Assembly (NCBI GenBank): GCA_965223585.1
Contig: CBDCWW010000022.1
Span: 372,001-436,000 of the forward strand
Source: CBDCVN01 sp965223585
GTDB lineage: Bacteria; Deinococcota; Deinococci; Deinococcales; Trueperaceae
DNA length: 64,000 bases
Direction: 5' to 3'
A program made the translations under genes and the position numbers. The notes beneath the pieces are model-generated. The model was not told where the DNA came from. It searched no databases and saw only the letters and a program-made list of their open reading frames with translations. Of the stretch, positions 9,851 to 18,421 are shown in pieces (the stretch's first letter is position 1; each line of letters starts with the position of its first letter).

Positions 9851-10918
9851 CTATATCTTGGGGAAAATCCAAATATGTTCCTTAGCTATTTTTGCAATCA
9901 CCTCTTCGCCTTCTGAAAAACGGTTTATTGAAAGGTCTTTGACCTGTAGATTAAGACCTTTAGCATATACTTGATAACTAACTATACCTCCATGATATTG
10001 GACATCTTTCACTCTGACTGTAAAACAGTTTTCTGCATCTTTTACGTCATCTTCTTGACTTAGCTTTATGTATTCAGGTCGTACTGTTGCAAGAACATCA
10101 CTATTGTTAGGACATAAAGGTATCTGAGCTATTAGCAAATCTCCGATTGCTGTCTGAAAAACAGTTTCTTGTAAGCCTTTTTTTATCAGTTTGCCCTTAA
10201 TAAAATTAGTTGCTCCCATAAAGTCAGCAATCCTTGGGGTTTTAGGATGATTAAAAATTTCTTCTGGAGTGTCAAATTGTTCAATCTGCCCTTCAAACAT
10301 TACTGCTATTTGATCAGCTAATTCTATAGCTTCGGTTTGATCATGAGTTACAAAAAGAGTTGTTATACCTAAACGCTTATGTAAACTACTGATGAAATTA
10401 CGCATCTCCTCACGCAACTTGGCATCTAGATTTGAAAGTGGTTCATCCATCAGCATGATCTTAGGATCGGTAACAACAGTTCTAGCAATTGCTACTCGTT
10501 GCTGCTGCCCCCCAGAAAGTTGACTGGGAAAACGTTTTTCTAAGCCCTTAAGCTGTACTATATTTAATACTTCCTCAACTCGCTCTGCGATCTCAATCTT
10601 AGGCATTTTACGCACTCTAAGACCAAAACTGATATTTTTAAAAACATTCATATGGGGAAAGAGTACATAACGTTGAAACACCATGCCTATGTTGCGTTTT
10701 TCTGGAGGTAATTTTAAAACAGACTTGCTATTAAACAATATATCCCCCTTAGTAGGTTTCTCTAAGCCTGCAATCATGCGTAAGGTGGTAGTTTTACCAC
10801 AACCTGAAGGTCCCAATAAAGCTACAAGACTACCAGCAGGAACTTCTAATTCCACACCGTTAACAGCAGCAACTTTATTAAATTGTTTATAAAGATTTAT
10901 TAATTCAAGCTTTGTCAC
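9851..10918 (-). CDS. ABC transporter ATP-binding protein (MalK/PotA/UgpC-type)
   Basis: A 355-residue import ATPase. Walker A is GPSGCGKTTT (about residues 36-45), the Q-loop follows in GMVFQRYVLFPHMNVF, the signature is LSGGQQQRVA, Walker B is IMLMDEPLSNLD, and the switch His is in FVTHDQTEA. The C-terminal third is a TOBE-type regulatory domain. The start codon is GTG. It lies upstream of the YnjB-like binding protein in the same orientation. The missing permease must be elsewhere or lost. A multi-transporter ATPase serving several permeases, as in some sugar systems, is a reasonable inference. Confidence 0.93.
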   Translation of the reverse strand: MTKLELINLYKQFNKVAAVNGVELEVPAGSLVALLGPSGCGKTTTLRMIAGLEKPTKGDILFNSKSVLKLPPEKRNIGMVFQRYVLFPHMNVFKNISFGLRVRKMPKIEIAERVEEVLNIVQLKGLEKRFPSQLSGGQQQRVAIARTVVTDPKIMLMDEPLSNLDAKLREEMRNFISSLHKRLGITTLFVTHDQTEAIELADQIAVMFEGQIEQFDTPEEIFNHPKTPRIADFMGATNFIKGKLIKKGLQETVFQTAIGDLLIAQIPLCPNNSDVLATVRPEYIKLSQEDDVKDAENCFTVRVKDVQYHGGIVSYQVYAKGLNLQVKDLSINRFSEGEEVIAKIAKEHIWIFPKI

Positions 10919-11282
10919 AAGATGGCCTTATTAGAACAAAACATAATGAGTAAGGGAATTTTTAGTGTTATTTGTTAATTGTTAAGTATTTCAATTTTTA
11001 AACACCAATTGTGATTATTCTTATGTTTTCTTTTATAGGCTTTTAACCTTTGACACCTAAATATTTAAACTTCCTAGGAAAGCTTTTCCAAATGACTATA
11101 TACATAAAACCTCTAGGTTAATAAATTCTTAATAAATTCTTACTATGTTATCAAATAAAAACCTTCACTCTAAGGGGGTTTTTACAAACGAAAAAGTTAC
11201 GAGTAAATAACACTTGCCAATTAACTTAGAAACTAATGATCATTAGCTTATGGACCTTAGAACATTAGGAGTTAAGAACATC
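10919..11282. other. Intergenic region between divergent genes
   Basis: This AT-rich stretch holds the 5' regions of two divergent genes. It contains a direct repeat of AATAAATTCTT near 11120-11145, a hairpin with AAAAACC and GGTTTTT arms at about 11156-11188 that may act as a terminator, and a perfect 14-nt palindrome CTAATGATCATTAG at 11233-11246, close to the start of the downstream gene and therefore a possible operator. No small gene is apparent. Confidence 0.5.
11233..11246. promoter_or_regulatory. 14-nt perfect palindrome, possible operator
   Basis: CTAATGATCATTAG is perfectly self-complementary and lies about 36 nt before the ATG of the metalloprotease lipoprotein gene. A dimeric repressor site is plausible but no regulator can be named. 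Confidence 0.3.
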
Positions 11283-12185
11283 ATGAGAGTTATTTTTCGA
11301 TATAGCCTTTTAGTTTTTGCAGGACTCACTTTATTATTGGTTGCTTGTTCTCAGGGTAGTTCACCTACTTCACCAGCCCCAATTCCAGAACCTGTTGAGA
11401 AAGAAGATACTGGCAAATATACTATAGATTTTCAGTTTGTTGGTCAAGAGATAACATCAGACCAGAAAAAAGTATTTTTAGATGCTGCTAAAGTTTGGCA
11501 AAAAGTTATAACAGCAGATTTGCGAGATATTGAAATAAATATACCAGCAGGCACTTGCGGCGATACTGATCCCGGCTTTTCTGGCACTATAGATGACATT
11601 TTGATCGTTGTTAGTGCTACCAATATAGATGGACCTAAAGGTGTTCTAGGAACATCAGGTCCTTGTGGAATACGCGGAGATTCTAAGGATAAAAATTTAC
11701 CTTTTTATGGTCAAATGGCGTTTGACATTGCTGATATCGAAATTGGTGAAACTGATTGGGAAATAGAAAGCCTTATTCTACATGAAATGGGTCATGTATT
11801 AGGGATAGGCACTTTGTGGGAATTATTTGAAGTGATTTCAGGTGCGGGAAGTGATAACCCCGAATTTATAGGTAAAAATGCCTTAGCAGAGTGGCATGAT
11901 CTTGGTGGCACTGGTAATGTGCCTGTAGAAAATAAGGGAAGCTCTGGTACAAGAGATGGGCACTGGCGTGAATCAACCTTTGACACTGAGCTTATGACTG
12001 CTTATAGTGACGAAGTAGAGTACCTCTCACGCCTAACTATAGCTAGCCTAAAAGATCTCACCTATAATGTTGACTTCTCTATTGCAAGTTCTTACACGCT
12101 ACCTAGTCAAAATGTTCAAACCTTATCAGATGACAACAGCTCTCGTTTACATTCAACTCCAACTAGCATTAGGTTTTATGAATAG
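11283..12185 (+). CDS. Lipoprotein metalloprotease, leishmanolysin (M8)-like
   Basis: The ATG at 11283 is preferred over an upstream one at 11250 because an AGGAG site lies about 10 nt before it and the protein then begins with a clean lipoprotein signal (MRVIFRYSLLVFAGLTLLLVAC, lipobox LLVAC). The mature protein starts with a low-complexity Ser/Pro stretch. The zinc motif is HEMGHVLGIGTLW, followed by a downstream WHDLGG and a GHWRESTFDTELMTAY segment typical of bacterial leishmanolysin-like peptidases. It should be a membrane-anchored extracytoplasmic protease. A terminator follows. Substrate unknown. Confidence 0.85.
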   Translation: MRVIFRYSLLVFAGLTLLLVACSQGSSPTSPAPIPEPVEKEDTGKYTIDFQFVGQEITSDQKKVFLDAAKVWQKVITADLRDIEINIPAGTCGDTDPGFSGTIDDILIVVSATNIDGPKGVLGTSGPCGIRGDSKDKNLPFYGQMAFDIADIEIGETDWEIESLILHEMGHVLGIGTLWELFEVISGAGSDNPEFIGKNALAEWHDLGGTGNVPVENKGSSGTRDGHWRESTFDTELMTAYSDEVEYLSRLTIASLKDLTYNVDFSIASSYTLPSQNVQTLSDDNSSRLHSTPTSIRFYE

Positions 12186-12210
12186 AATTTCTTAATAACT
12201 TTAAGAACCC

Positions 12211-12244
12211 TGCCACTAAATTCTCTATTGGTGGCATTTTTTAT
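12211..12244 (+). terminator. Rho-independent terminator
   Basis: Arms TGCCAC (12211-12216) and GTGGCA (12231-12236) are followed by a run of T, shortly after the stop of the metalloprotease gene. Confidence 0.7.
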
Positions 12245-12341
12245 GGCACAGTGTTTTCCCAAAGCAGAAATACAATTCCTGTAATGCACACATCATAGTA
12301 TTTGGGCATCTACTACTGAACCTACAACCTATCTAGGAATC

Positions 12342-12548
12342 TTAATCACACGTTGTTGCTAGACTTGCAGGCGTATCTATAATTTTTACCCCTGCAGTTC
12401 TTAAATTGTATTTAAGAGTGTCTTGTAACTTGGCACGAATGTATTCTGCCTCGCTTATAGTTACAGTTACTATTGCTCCTTCAGGCAATTTAACATCTTC
12501 CGACAAAACAACTTTCCCATTTTTAACTAATCCTTTGTAAGCTCTCAC
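12342..12548 (-). CDS. Small hypothetical protein, DUF104/antitoxin-like N-terminus
   Basis: A 68-residue protein starting MRAYKGLVKNGKVVLSEDVKLPEGAIVTVTI, which resembles the AbrB-like or DUF104-type beta fold of many small antitoxins (xxGxxxLxxxVxLPEGxxVxVxI). No toxin gene is adjacent; the neighbour 2 nt upstream encodes a membrane TPR-like protein. It may be a solitary regulator. Function not established. Confidence 0.55.
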   Translation of the reverse strand: MRAYKGLVKNGKVVLSEDVKLPEGAIVTVTISEAEYIRAKLQDTLKYNLRTAGVKIIDTPASLATTCD

Positions 12549-12550
12549 AA

Positions 12551-12976
12551 TTATTCCTCCAAAAATTCCCCATAAAGTTCTCGTTTGAGTTTTTTGATTA
12601 TACTTGTTACTTTGCTTAGATCACTTTCATTAGTTTGAGCAAGCTCTTTGTAAGTAATAAAAGCCTCAAAAGCAGCAACTTTGTTTCCACAAGCAAGTAA
12701 TAAATTTCCTAGATGCTTTTCAGAGAGATAATAAGCAGTAGGATCATTGGGGTTTTTATGAATTTGATCTTGAATAATGCCAATCTGCGCTTGTAAAGAT
12801 TCACGTCTTTTTATACGGTCACGCACCAAAAACCAAGAAAGCATAAAAATACCTATCGCTAAAGTTGTTACCATACTAAAGCCCCTTGGAATCCCTGCCC
12901 TTTGAGCAAGTTTCACAAAAAAAGGTAGTGAAAAAGCTAAGGCTGCTAGTAGTGCAATTAGTGAAGCATAGTTCAT
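12551..12976 (-). CDS. Membrane-anchored hypothetical protein with TPR-like tail
   Basis: About 141 residues from the ATG at 12976 (a GTG at 13009 is also possible). Two hydrophobic segments (residues about 5-22 and 28-46) are followed by a charged soluble tail whose pattern (DPTAYYLSEKHLGNLLLACGNKVAAFEAF) resembles one tetratricopeptide pair. It ends 2 nt before the small antitoxin-like gene, so the two are probably co-transcribed. The product is otherwise unrecognised. Confidence 0.6.
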   Translation of the reverse strand: MNYASLIALLAALAFSLPFFVKLAQRAGIPRGFSMVTTLAIGIFMLSWFLVRDRIKRRESLQAQIGIIQDQIHKNPNDPTAYYLSEKHLGNLLLACGNKVAAFEAFITYKELAQTNESDLSKVTSIIKKLKRELYGEFLEE

Positions 12977-13082
12977 AACAACATTTTCAGAGTAGTGCCT
13001 TAAGCACACTCTATATTATTATGGCTTACTACAAGTAATATATCAAGTGTATGTGCTAGTATGAAATTTGGAAGTAGCAAAT

Positions 13083-13337
13083 ATGACAGAAGTTTCTAAA
13101 GAAGAAAAAACTAAAATCTTAAACCGATTACGTCGTCTTGAGGGTCAAGTACGTGGTTTACAGCGTATGATTGAAGATAATCGTGATTGTCACGAGATCT
13201 TAACTTTACTTTCAGGTGTTCGTAGTGCTTTAAATGCTACTGGTGATGTTATTTTGGAAAATTACTTAGAGCAATGTCAGGCTCAAGGAAATGATGTAAA
13301 AGAAATTGTTAATGCTGTTAAGTTGGCTCGAGGGTAA
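13083..13337 (+). CDS. CsoR/CstR-family transcriptional repressor
   Basis: The 84-residue all-helical protein belongs to the DUF156 (CsoR/RcnR/FrmR) family: RLRRLEGQVRGLQRMIEDNRDCHEIL, then ENYLEQC. The first Cys (in DC) and the last Cys (in QC) are present, but the residue equivalent to the copper-binding His of CsoR is Tyr (ENYLEQC instead of the usual xxHLxxC). Loss of that His with both Cys kept is the CstR-like pattern of persulfide sensors. The ATG at 13083 gives the usual family length; a TTG at 13068 is less likely. It heads a run of genes on the same strand, of which the next begins 13 nt downstream. Target genes are unknown. Confidence 0.9.
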   Translation: MTEVSKEEKTKILNRLRRLEGQVRGLQRMIEDNRDCHEILTLLSGVRSALNATGDVILENYLEQCQAQGNDVKEIVNAVKLARG

Positions 13338-13350
13338 ACTACCCTTGCTT

Positions 13351-13971
13351 ATGACCAACCCTACTCTTCCTTTTGTCAACCTCAACTTACGCTTTAACCC
13401 TTTTAGAGAACTCACCCATCAAGAAAAGTCTAGTCTATCTGTTGTCAAAATTGAAAACTTTGTTAAAAGGTTAGCTTCTTCTTGTTTTGCTTTACAATTT
13501 TTAGGTAAAAAAGGTCGGGGTAAGACCACACACCTTTTAGCTTTGCAAAAATATTTTCCAGATGCACCTTACATCTACTACCCTGAAAATGGTCCCAAGC
13601 CTAAAATAGGTAAGTTTCCCTTGCTTTTTTTAGACGAGACCCAAAGGTTTAAGCCCAAGGAGCGTATGAGGATTTGGCAAAGGAAAACCACTTTTGTGGT
13701 AGGTACGCATAAAGATCATAGTGAAGAATTTGCAAAAGCAGGACTTGAATATGAAAGTATAATCCTAGAAGGTTTAAGTGAAGCAAAATTAGCTAATATA
13801 ATTAAACTTAGGCTTGAGCACGCTCGCCGCTCTAAAGGCAATATCCCTTATCTTGATGAAAGTGCTATAAAAAAACTTATAGAACGTTTTGATGATAACA
13901 TTCGTAGTATTGAGGATTATCTCTATGAAGTTTTTCAAGATTTGGAGACGATAAGCCATGTCAAGGTGTGA
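13351..13971 (+). CDS. Small P-loop ATPase, uncharacterised
   Basis: A 206-residue soluble protein. A Walker A-like GKKGRGKTTHLL (about residues 50-61) and a Walker B FPLLFLDETQRF (about 88-99) identify a P-loop NTPase. A helical C-terminal part (RLEHARRSKG, FDDNIRSIEDYLYEVFQDL) looks like an AAA lid. The ATG at 13351 is 13 nt after the CsoR-type gene and the stop overlaps the following arrestin-like gene by 14 nt, so the two are tightly coupled. The overall look is of a stripped ExeA/TniB-like or DnaA-like ATPase. Its partner protein is probably the membrane protein encoded next. Function unknown. Confidence 0.75.
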   Translation: MTNPTLPFVNLNLRFNPFRELTHQEKSSLSVVKIENFVKRLASSCFALQFLGKKGRGKTTHLLALQKYFPDAPYIYYPENGPKPKIGKFPLLFLDETQRFKPKERMRIWQRKTTFVVGTHKDHSEEFAKAGLEYESIILEGLSEAKLANIIKLRLEHARRSKGNIPYLDESAIKKLIERFDDNIRSIEDYLYEVFQDLETISHVKV

Positions 13972-14974
13972 TATTCAAATCACTTTTAATAAGGGTGAGC
14001 GTATTTTTACAGTGGGTGAAGAAGTTAGTGGTGTGGTGAACATAACAGCCAATAAACCAACAGTATGCCAAGCAGTGTATATAGTATGGCAGTGGCGCAC
14101 TCATGGACGTGGTAATGTTGCCAAAGGTGCGACTAATGAAATTACTGAATATGTAAGTGGCAATGAACTTGATGAAGGTAAAGAATATAGTTTCCCTTTT
14201 AGCTTTCCTGCACCTAATGGGCCTCTTACTTATAGAGGGCACTATCTTAATGTTGATTGGTATCTTAGCGCTCGAGTAGACGCCAGAGGACCTTTTGATC
14301 CTAAAAAAGAAGAAGAGTTCTTACTTTTGCCTGCTGTTGGTAAAGAAGTGAGTCTAGGATCAGCTTATAGCACTAGCTCTGCTCCTAAAACAATGGGTGG
14401 TTGCGGCTTAATCCTTTCTTCCATTTTCTTAGCTTTTGGTCTATTTTGGGTGTTTATGACTCTAATTATGGGTACACCTTTTTACTTTACTTTAGCTGGA
14501 GCACCCTTTGTGGGTATTGGTGTATTCTTGGTTTACCGCAGCTTGCGTAATTCTCTAGCACTTAACAAACTAGGTAACATAGAAGTTCTACTAGACGAAA
14601 AGCATTTTGTGCCCGGGGAAGTGCTAAATTGCCAAGTCATTTTTACCCCTAAAACTGCTCTTGATCTCGAACATATAGTTTGTAAACTACAAGGTAAAGA
14701 GCAAGTAATTCGCGGTAGTGGTACCGATAAAACAACTCATACTCATAAACTTTATGAGCATCAAGAAACCAAACTTGAGCACACTCGCTTTACTGCAGGA
14801 GAAAAAGTTGAGGCTAAAATAGCTCTAACCATTCCTGAAGATGCTGCTTACACTTTTATGGCTGTAGACAATAAACTTTTTTGGGAAGTAGAAATTACTA
14901 TTGATGTTAAGGGATGGCCCAACTGGGTAAAAACTTACCCTATCACTATACAACCATGGAAAAAAGTTGCCTAA
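13958..14974 (+). CDS. Arrestin-like membrane protein
   Basis: A 338-residue protein with two extended beta domains separated by a membrane hairpin. Residues 1-125 (ITFNKGERIFTVGEEVSGVVNI, YSFPFSFPAPNGPLTYRGHY, VDWYLSARVD) have the pattern of an arrestin/Spo0M-type beta sandwich. Residues about 147-195 form two hydrophobic segments. Residues 205-338 look like a second related sandwich (LLDEKHFVPGEVLNCQVIF ... WEVEITIDVKGWPNWVKTYPI). The start lies inside the ATPase gene (14-nt overlap). Arrestin-fold membrane proteins are of unknown role in bacteria; a link with the ATPase is inferred from coupling only. Confidence 0.65.
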   Translation: MSRCDIQITFNKGERIFTVGEEVSGVVNITANKPTVCQAVYIVWQWRTHGRGNVAKGATNEITEYVSGNELDEGKEYSFPFSFPAPNGPLTYRGHYLNVDWYLSARVDARGPFDPKKEEEFLLLPAVGKEVSLGSAYSTSSAPKTMGGCGLILSSIFLAFGLFWVFMTLIMGTPFYFTLAGAPFVGIGVFLVYRSLRNSLALNKLGNIEVLLDEKHFVPGEVLNCQVIFTPKTALDLEHIVCKLQGKEQVIRGSGTDKTTHTHKLYEHQETKLEHTRFTAGEKVEAKIALTIPEDAAYTFMAVDNKLFWEVEITIDVKGWPNWVKTYPITIQPWKKVA

Positions 14975-14982
14975 AGTAGATT

Positions 14983-15876
14983 GTGATCGTTACAGATAAT
15001 CCTAATAATCTTAAGCTAACCTCTTCAATAATTTGCCTTGGTACTTTTGATGGTGTTCATCTAGGGCATAGGATGCTTCTCGAGCGCATGCAAGAATTAG
15101 CATCTGAGCAGAAAACAGCTAGTGTAATAATCTCTTTTTATCCCCCCGCTAAGGTTTTTCTGCAAGGAGACTATTTTTTAAGCAGCTATGAAGAAAAATT
15201 AAAATTACTTAAGACTTTTAAACCTAATAGCATAGTCATTATTCCTTTTGATTTTGACTATGCTAAAACGGACAAGAGCATATTCCTAAAACAAATAGCA
15301 TCCCTAAACCCTAGCTATATAATTGTAGGTGAGGATTTTCGTTTCGGACACAGACGTTTAGGAGGTTTAGATGATCTTTCACATGTTACACCTAAGCTTG
15401 AAGTCTTCGGTATGAAAAAATTAGGTGACATTAATATAAAATCCTCATACATTCGCATGCTTTTAAAAGAGGCTCGTCTAGAAGAAGCCAAAGGTTTTCT
15501 TGGCTATTCATATTTTGCTATAGGCAAGGTGATTCAAGGCAAAAAACGAGGTAGTAAAATTAGTTTTCCTACTGCCAACATAGACTTATCAGAGCAAAAA
15601 TTGTTGCCTTATGGTGTTTTTGTAGTAGAAGCAGAAACCTCAAGGGGTACTTTTCAAGGGATGGCTAATGTAGGACCACGGCCTAGCTTTCCTGAAGCCC
15701 CCCCTGCTTTAGAAGTACACCTTTTTGACTTCTCACATGAACTTTATAGTGAGAGCATTACTGTTTACTTCAAACACTTTTTGCGCTCACAAATAAAATT
15801 TTCAGGACTAGAAGAACTCAAGAAACAACTTATTGAGGATGCAAGACAAGCTAGAACTTATTTTAAACAAATCTAA
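14983..15876 (+). CDS. ribF: Bifunctional riboflavin kinase/FAD synthetase
   Basis: The 297-residue protein makes FMN from riboflavin and then FAD. The N-terminal adenylyltransferase domain has CLGTFDGVHLGHR (about residues 19-31), GEDFRFGHRRLGG and SSYIRMLL; the C-terminal kinase domain has GKRGSKISFPTANI-like GKKRGSKISFPTANI and the GMANVGPRPSF segment. Length is normal. The start is GTG, 8 nt after the arrestin-like gene, so it is probably the last gene of that run. Confidence 0.95.
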   Translation: MIVTDNPNNLKLTSSIICLGTFDGVHLGHRMLLERMQELASEQKTASVIISFYPPAKVFLQGDYFLSSYEEKLKLLKTFKPNSIVIIPFDFDYAKTDKSIFLKQIASLNPSYIIVGEDFRFGHRRLGGLDDLSHVTPKLEVFGMKKLGDINIKSSYIRMLLKEARLEEAKGFLGYSYFAIGKVIQGKKRGSKISFPTANIDLSEQKLLPYGVFVVEAETSRGTFQGMANVGPRPSFPEAPPALEVHLFDFSHELYSESITVYFKHFLRSQIKFSGLEELKKQLIEDARQARTYFKQI

Positions 15877-15878
15877 AC

Positions 15879-16265
15879 TTATCCTGACTGCTTTAATTTT
15901 TTTAGACTAGGACGCTTACTACGAGCTTCGCGACGTATCTTGGGTTCTAAATTTATCATTGAGAAAAAGTTTTCCAAAGCACTTTCCTTTCCTTTAATGT
16001 CATTATGCTGGTCTTTGGGAGTGCCTGTAACAAATGGAAGCTTTTGGTACTGCTCGAGCGCAACTAAAGCTACTTCATCAGGCTTTTTCTCTACAGAAAT
16101 TTCAGCAAGTTGACTATATATTTCCCTCCTTGCTTCAGCATGCTGACGAATATATTCAGAATCATCATTTTCTTTGGCATGCAGTAAGTCTTGTTTAGCA
16201 ATACGTTTATAGTGTTTTAAACCTCTAATAATTTCGTCTGAACTAAGTACTACCTTTACGTCCAT
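15879..16265 (-). CDS. Hypothetical protein, charged and helical
   Basis: About 128 residues from the ATG at 16265, chosen because GGGAG lies 7 nt upstream on the coding strand. The protein is hydrophilic and mostly helical (SSDEIIRGLKHYKRIAKQDLLHAKEN), with a basic C-terminus (RREARSKRPSLKKLKQ). No signal, membrane segment or known motif. It converges on ribF with 2 nt between stops. Confidence 0.65.
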   Translation of the reverse strand: MDVKVVLSSDEIIRGLKHYKRIAKQDLLHAKENDDSEYIRQHAEARREIYSQLAEISVEKKPDEVALVALEQYQKLPFVTGTPKDQHNDIKGKESALENFFSMINLEPKIRREARSKRPSLKKLKQSG

Positions 16266-16661
16266 GTTTAAACTCCCTTCATCAAAACCCAAAAAGCTAG
16301 CTTTAGCTATGGTGTTCTTGATTACAATGAGAAAAACCTATAAATTCACAAATTCTAAGCAGAAACTCTTTTTGCTCACCAGCCAACTCATCTTCTTTTA
16401 GGAAAAACAGGTTTGTAGTATTTGGATCGGCTTGAATAATCACTTAAATTAATTCACCTTAGCAAGTTTAGTTTAGGATATGGTATGCAGTTAGTAAAAT
16501 TTCTAGCTTCTTAAGTTAATAAGCAATTCTAACATATTAATGAAAACTTTGCCAAGCAGGGAAATCATGAGGAAAAACACACATGGATTGACTAGCAACA
16601 TGTCCCATACAGGTAAAATCATATTTTTGCTTAAGGTGACCTATTTTGCTATAATTACTTA
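16266..16661. other. Intergenic region with promoter
   Basis: Nothing gene-like is seen apart from the promoter at the right end (16627-16655) that drives the next gene. Confidence 0.5.
16627..16655 (+). promoter_or_regulatory. Sigma-70-type promoter giving a leaderless transcript
   Basis: TTGCTT (16627-16632), a 17-nt spacer and TATAAT (16650-16655). The expected start of transcription, 6-7 nt after the -10 box, falls on the ATG at 16662, so the mRNA would have no leader. Confidence 0.7.
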
Positions 16662-17234
16662 ATGCAATATTATAGAGCTTATCTCAGAACTAAGGCTAAA
16701 ATTATTAGTCTTCCTTCTGATCCAGCAGAAAACAACACATTGAACGTACGATTTATTAATAGAGGTAAGGCTGTCCCTGTTTATGCCTATAAAAAAGCTA
16801 GGTATGACCTAGCAAGAGATAAACTGTCCCTTGGCTGGCATAATGTAGGTTTATGGCCACGTACTGACAAACAAGGCAATCTTATTAAAGGTACAGCAGC
16901 AACTTTCGCCTTACCAGATAATGAAGATTTCGAAGAGTTAGGAACAGTAGTAGGAAGATTGATGGATGTAGGAGGTAAACGAGGAGTTCTAGTAGTAGAA
17001 GTATTTCCAAATGAACAAGGTAAGCTAAGAAAAAGCTTTAAAGTAGTTCTGAAAGCCTCACAAGAAGTAATTGATTCTTGTGAGGAATTTGAAGAAGGTG
17101 AGGGAGTAGAGGTAACTTGCCAACTTGATGTGCAAAACGCTTGTCTTATAGCAGAAAGCGTCAAAGCTGTAGATTTGCCTGAAGTAGTAATAGAGCCACC
17201 ACCAAAGCGTAGCAGGGTAAAGGTAAAGCAATAG
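16662..17234 (+). CDS. Hypothetical protein
   Basis: A 190-residue soluble protein of unknown family beginning MQYYRAYLRTKAKIISL. It is rich in beta strands (VVGRLMDVGGKRGVLVVEVFPNEQGKLRKSFKVVLKA), has an acidic middle (SCEEFEEGEGVEV) and a basic Pro-rich tail (PPPKRSRVKVKQ). The layout vaguely recalls small nucleic-acid-binding OB-like proteins, but no diagnostic motif is visible. It is transcribed alone from a consensus promoter placed directly before the start codon. Confidence 0.7.
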   Translation: MQYYRAYLRTKAKIISLPSDPAENNTLNVRFINRGKAVPVYAYKKARYDLARDKLSLGWHNVGLWPRTDKQGNLIKGTAATFALPDNEDFEELGTVVGRLMDVGGKRGVLVVEVFPNEQGKLRKSFKVVLKASQEVIDSCEEFEEGEGVEVTCQLDVQNACLIAESVKAVDLPEVVIEPPPKRSRVKVKQ

Positions 17235-17283
17235 TCAATCAATAGTTAACTAACAAGTTTTTGTAAACCTCTTGAAACTCAAA

Positions 17284-17325
17284 CTAGTAGTCAGTAAGGC
17301 TTTTTCTTCTAGCTACCAACTACTA
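17284..17325. repeat. CTAGTAGTCAGTA intergenic repeat
   Basis: CTAGTAGTCAGTA at 17284-17296, followed by an imperfect inverted partner (TAGCTACCAACTACTA). The same 13-mer occurs at 46786 with a full inverted copy. It lies between convergent genes and probably doubles as a terminator hairpin. Confidence 0.4.
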
Positions 17326-18266
17326 TTAATAAGGTCAACATTATTTTTTTGCAGAGCCCTTTCAGCACGATAGCTCGAGCGTACCAAAGGGCCTGAAACA
17401 ACTTCTAAAAAACCTTTATCAAGTCCCCACTGACGGTACTTTTCAAAATCCTCTGGGGGTACATAACGTTTAACAGACAAATGATTAGCTGTAGGACGCA
17501 AGTACTGTCCAAGGGTAAGTATGTCTACTCGAGCATTGCGCAAGTCAACCATTGCTTCCAAAATCTCCTCCTCTGTTTCACTTAAACCCAGCATTAAACT
17601 AGTTTTGGTAATGATCTTAGCATTATATTCCTTGGCAAATTTGAGGACCTTAAGAGTTTGTTCGTAGCTTGCCCTAGGGTCTCGAACTGGGTGGGTAAGG
17701 CGTTTTACTGTTTCTAAATTCTGAGCATAAACATTTATACCTGAATCAAGCACTGTTTTCACCGCTGTTAAGTCCCCTTGAAAATCTGGAGTTAGTGCTT
17801 CAATAGCAGTTTCAGGGTTAAGTTCTTTAATTCTCAAAATGCAATTAGCATAGTGGCTAGCACCACCATCAGGTAAATCGTCACGGTCTACAGAGGTTAG
17901 TACTATATATTTTAGGCCCATAAGCTTAACTGCATTAGCAGCAAGACGCGGTTCATCAGGATCTAGCCTGCCTTTAGGATTACCTGTATCTACTGCACAA
18001 AATCTACAGGCTCTTGTGCATACTGAGCCCATAAGCATAATAGTAGCAGTACCTGCATCCCAACACTCAGCTATGTTAGGACACTTAGCTTCTTCACAAA
18101 CTGTACTTAAGCTATTTTCCCTAACTGTTTGTTTAACAGCTTGGTAATTTGTCCCTGTAGGTAAACGTACCTTAAGCCATTCTGGCTTACGTTCACCACG
18201 TATAGGTTTAGCATTGTTACGGTTAATACCATCTTTAATGATTTTTATTTCACTATAATCAATCAT
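17313..18266 (-). CDS. lipA: Lipoyl synthase
   Basis: A radical-SAM enzyme that inserts two sulfurs into protein-bound octanoate. The auxiliary cluster motif CEEAKCPNIAEC and the radical-SAM motif CTRACRFC are both present, as are VLTSVDRDDLPDGGA and the C-terminal SGPLVRSSYRAE. The ATG at 18266 (MIDYSEIKI) is chosen over an upstream one at 18302 that would add a basic extension. No lipB is adjacent. Confidence 0.96.
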   Translation of the reverse strand: MIDYSEIKIIKDGINRNNAKPIRGERKPEWLKVRLPTGTNYQAVKQTVRENSLSTVCEEAKCPNIAECWDAGTATIMLMGSVCTRACRFCAVDTGNPKGRLDPDEPRLAANAVKLMGLKYIVLTSVDRDDLPDGGASHYANCILRIKELNPETAIEALTPDFQGDLTAVKTVLDSGINVYAQNLETVKRLTHPVRDPRASYEQTLKVLKFAKEYNAKIITKTSLMLGLSETEEEILEAMVDLRNARVDILTLGQYLRPTANHLSVKRYVPPEDFEKYRQWGLDKGFLEVVSGPLVRSSYRAERALQKNNVDLINSSW

Positions 18267-18296
18267 GATTGAAAGTTTCACCCTTAGTGCATGATT

Positions 18297-18316
18297 GGGC
18301 ACGGCGCATCGTGCCC
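18297..18316. repeat. GGGCACG/CGTGCCC palindrome, REP-like
   Basis: A 7-bp perfect stem flanked by CTATG and GGGGG. It belongs by appearance to the GTAGGGGC...GCCCCTAC class of short intergenic hairpins also seen at 52410 and 56252. Confidence 0.4.
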
Positions 18317-18421
18317 CTATGTGGGGGAAATATTTTTATATTGGAATGTTTGTAAAAATTCATTTGCAACAGCATTTATTGGAATGAACTTCTGTAAGTT
18401 AATGACATTACATCTTTAACT

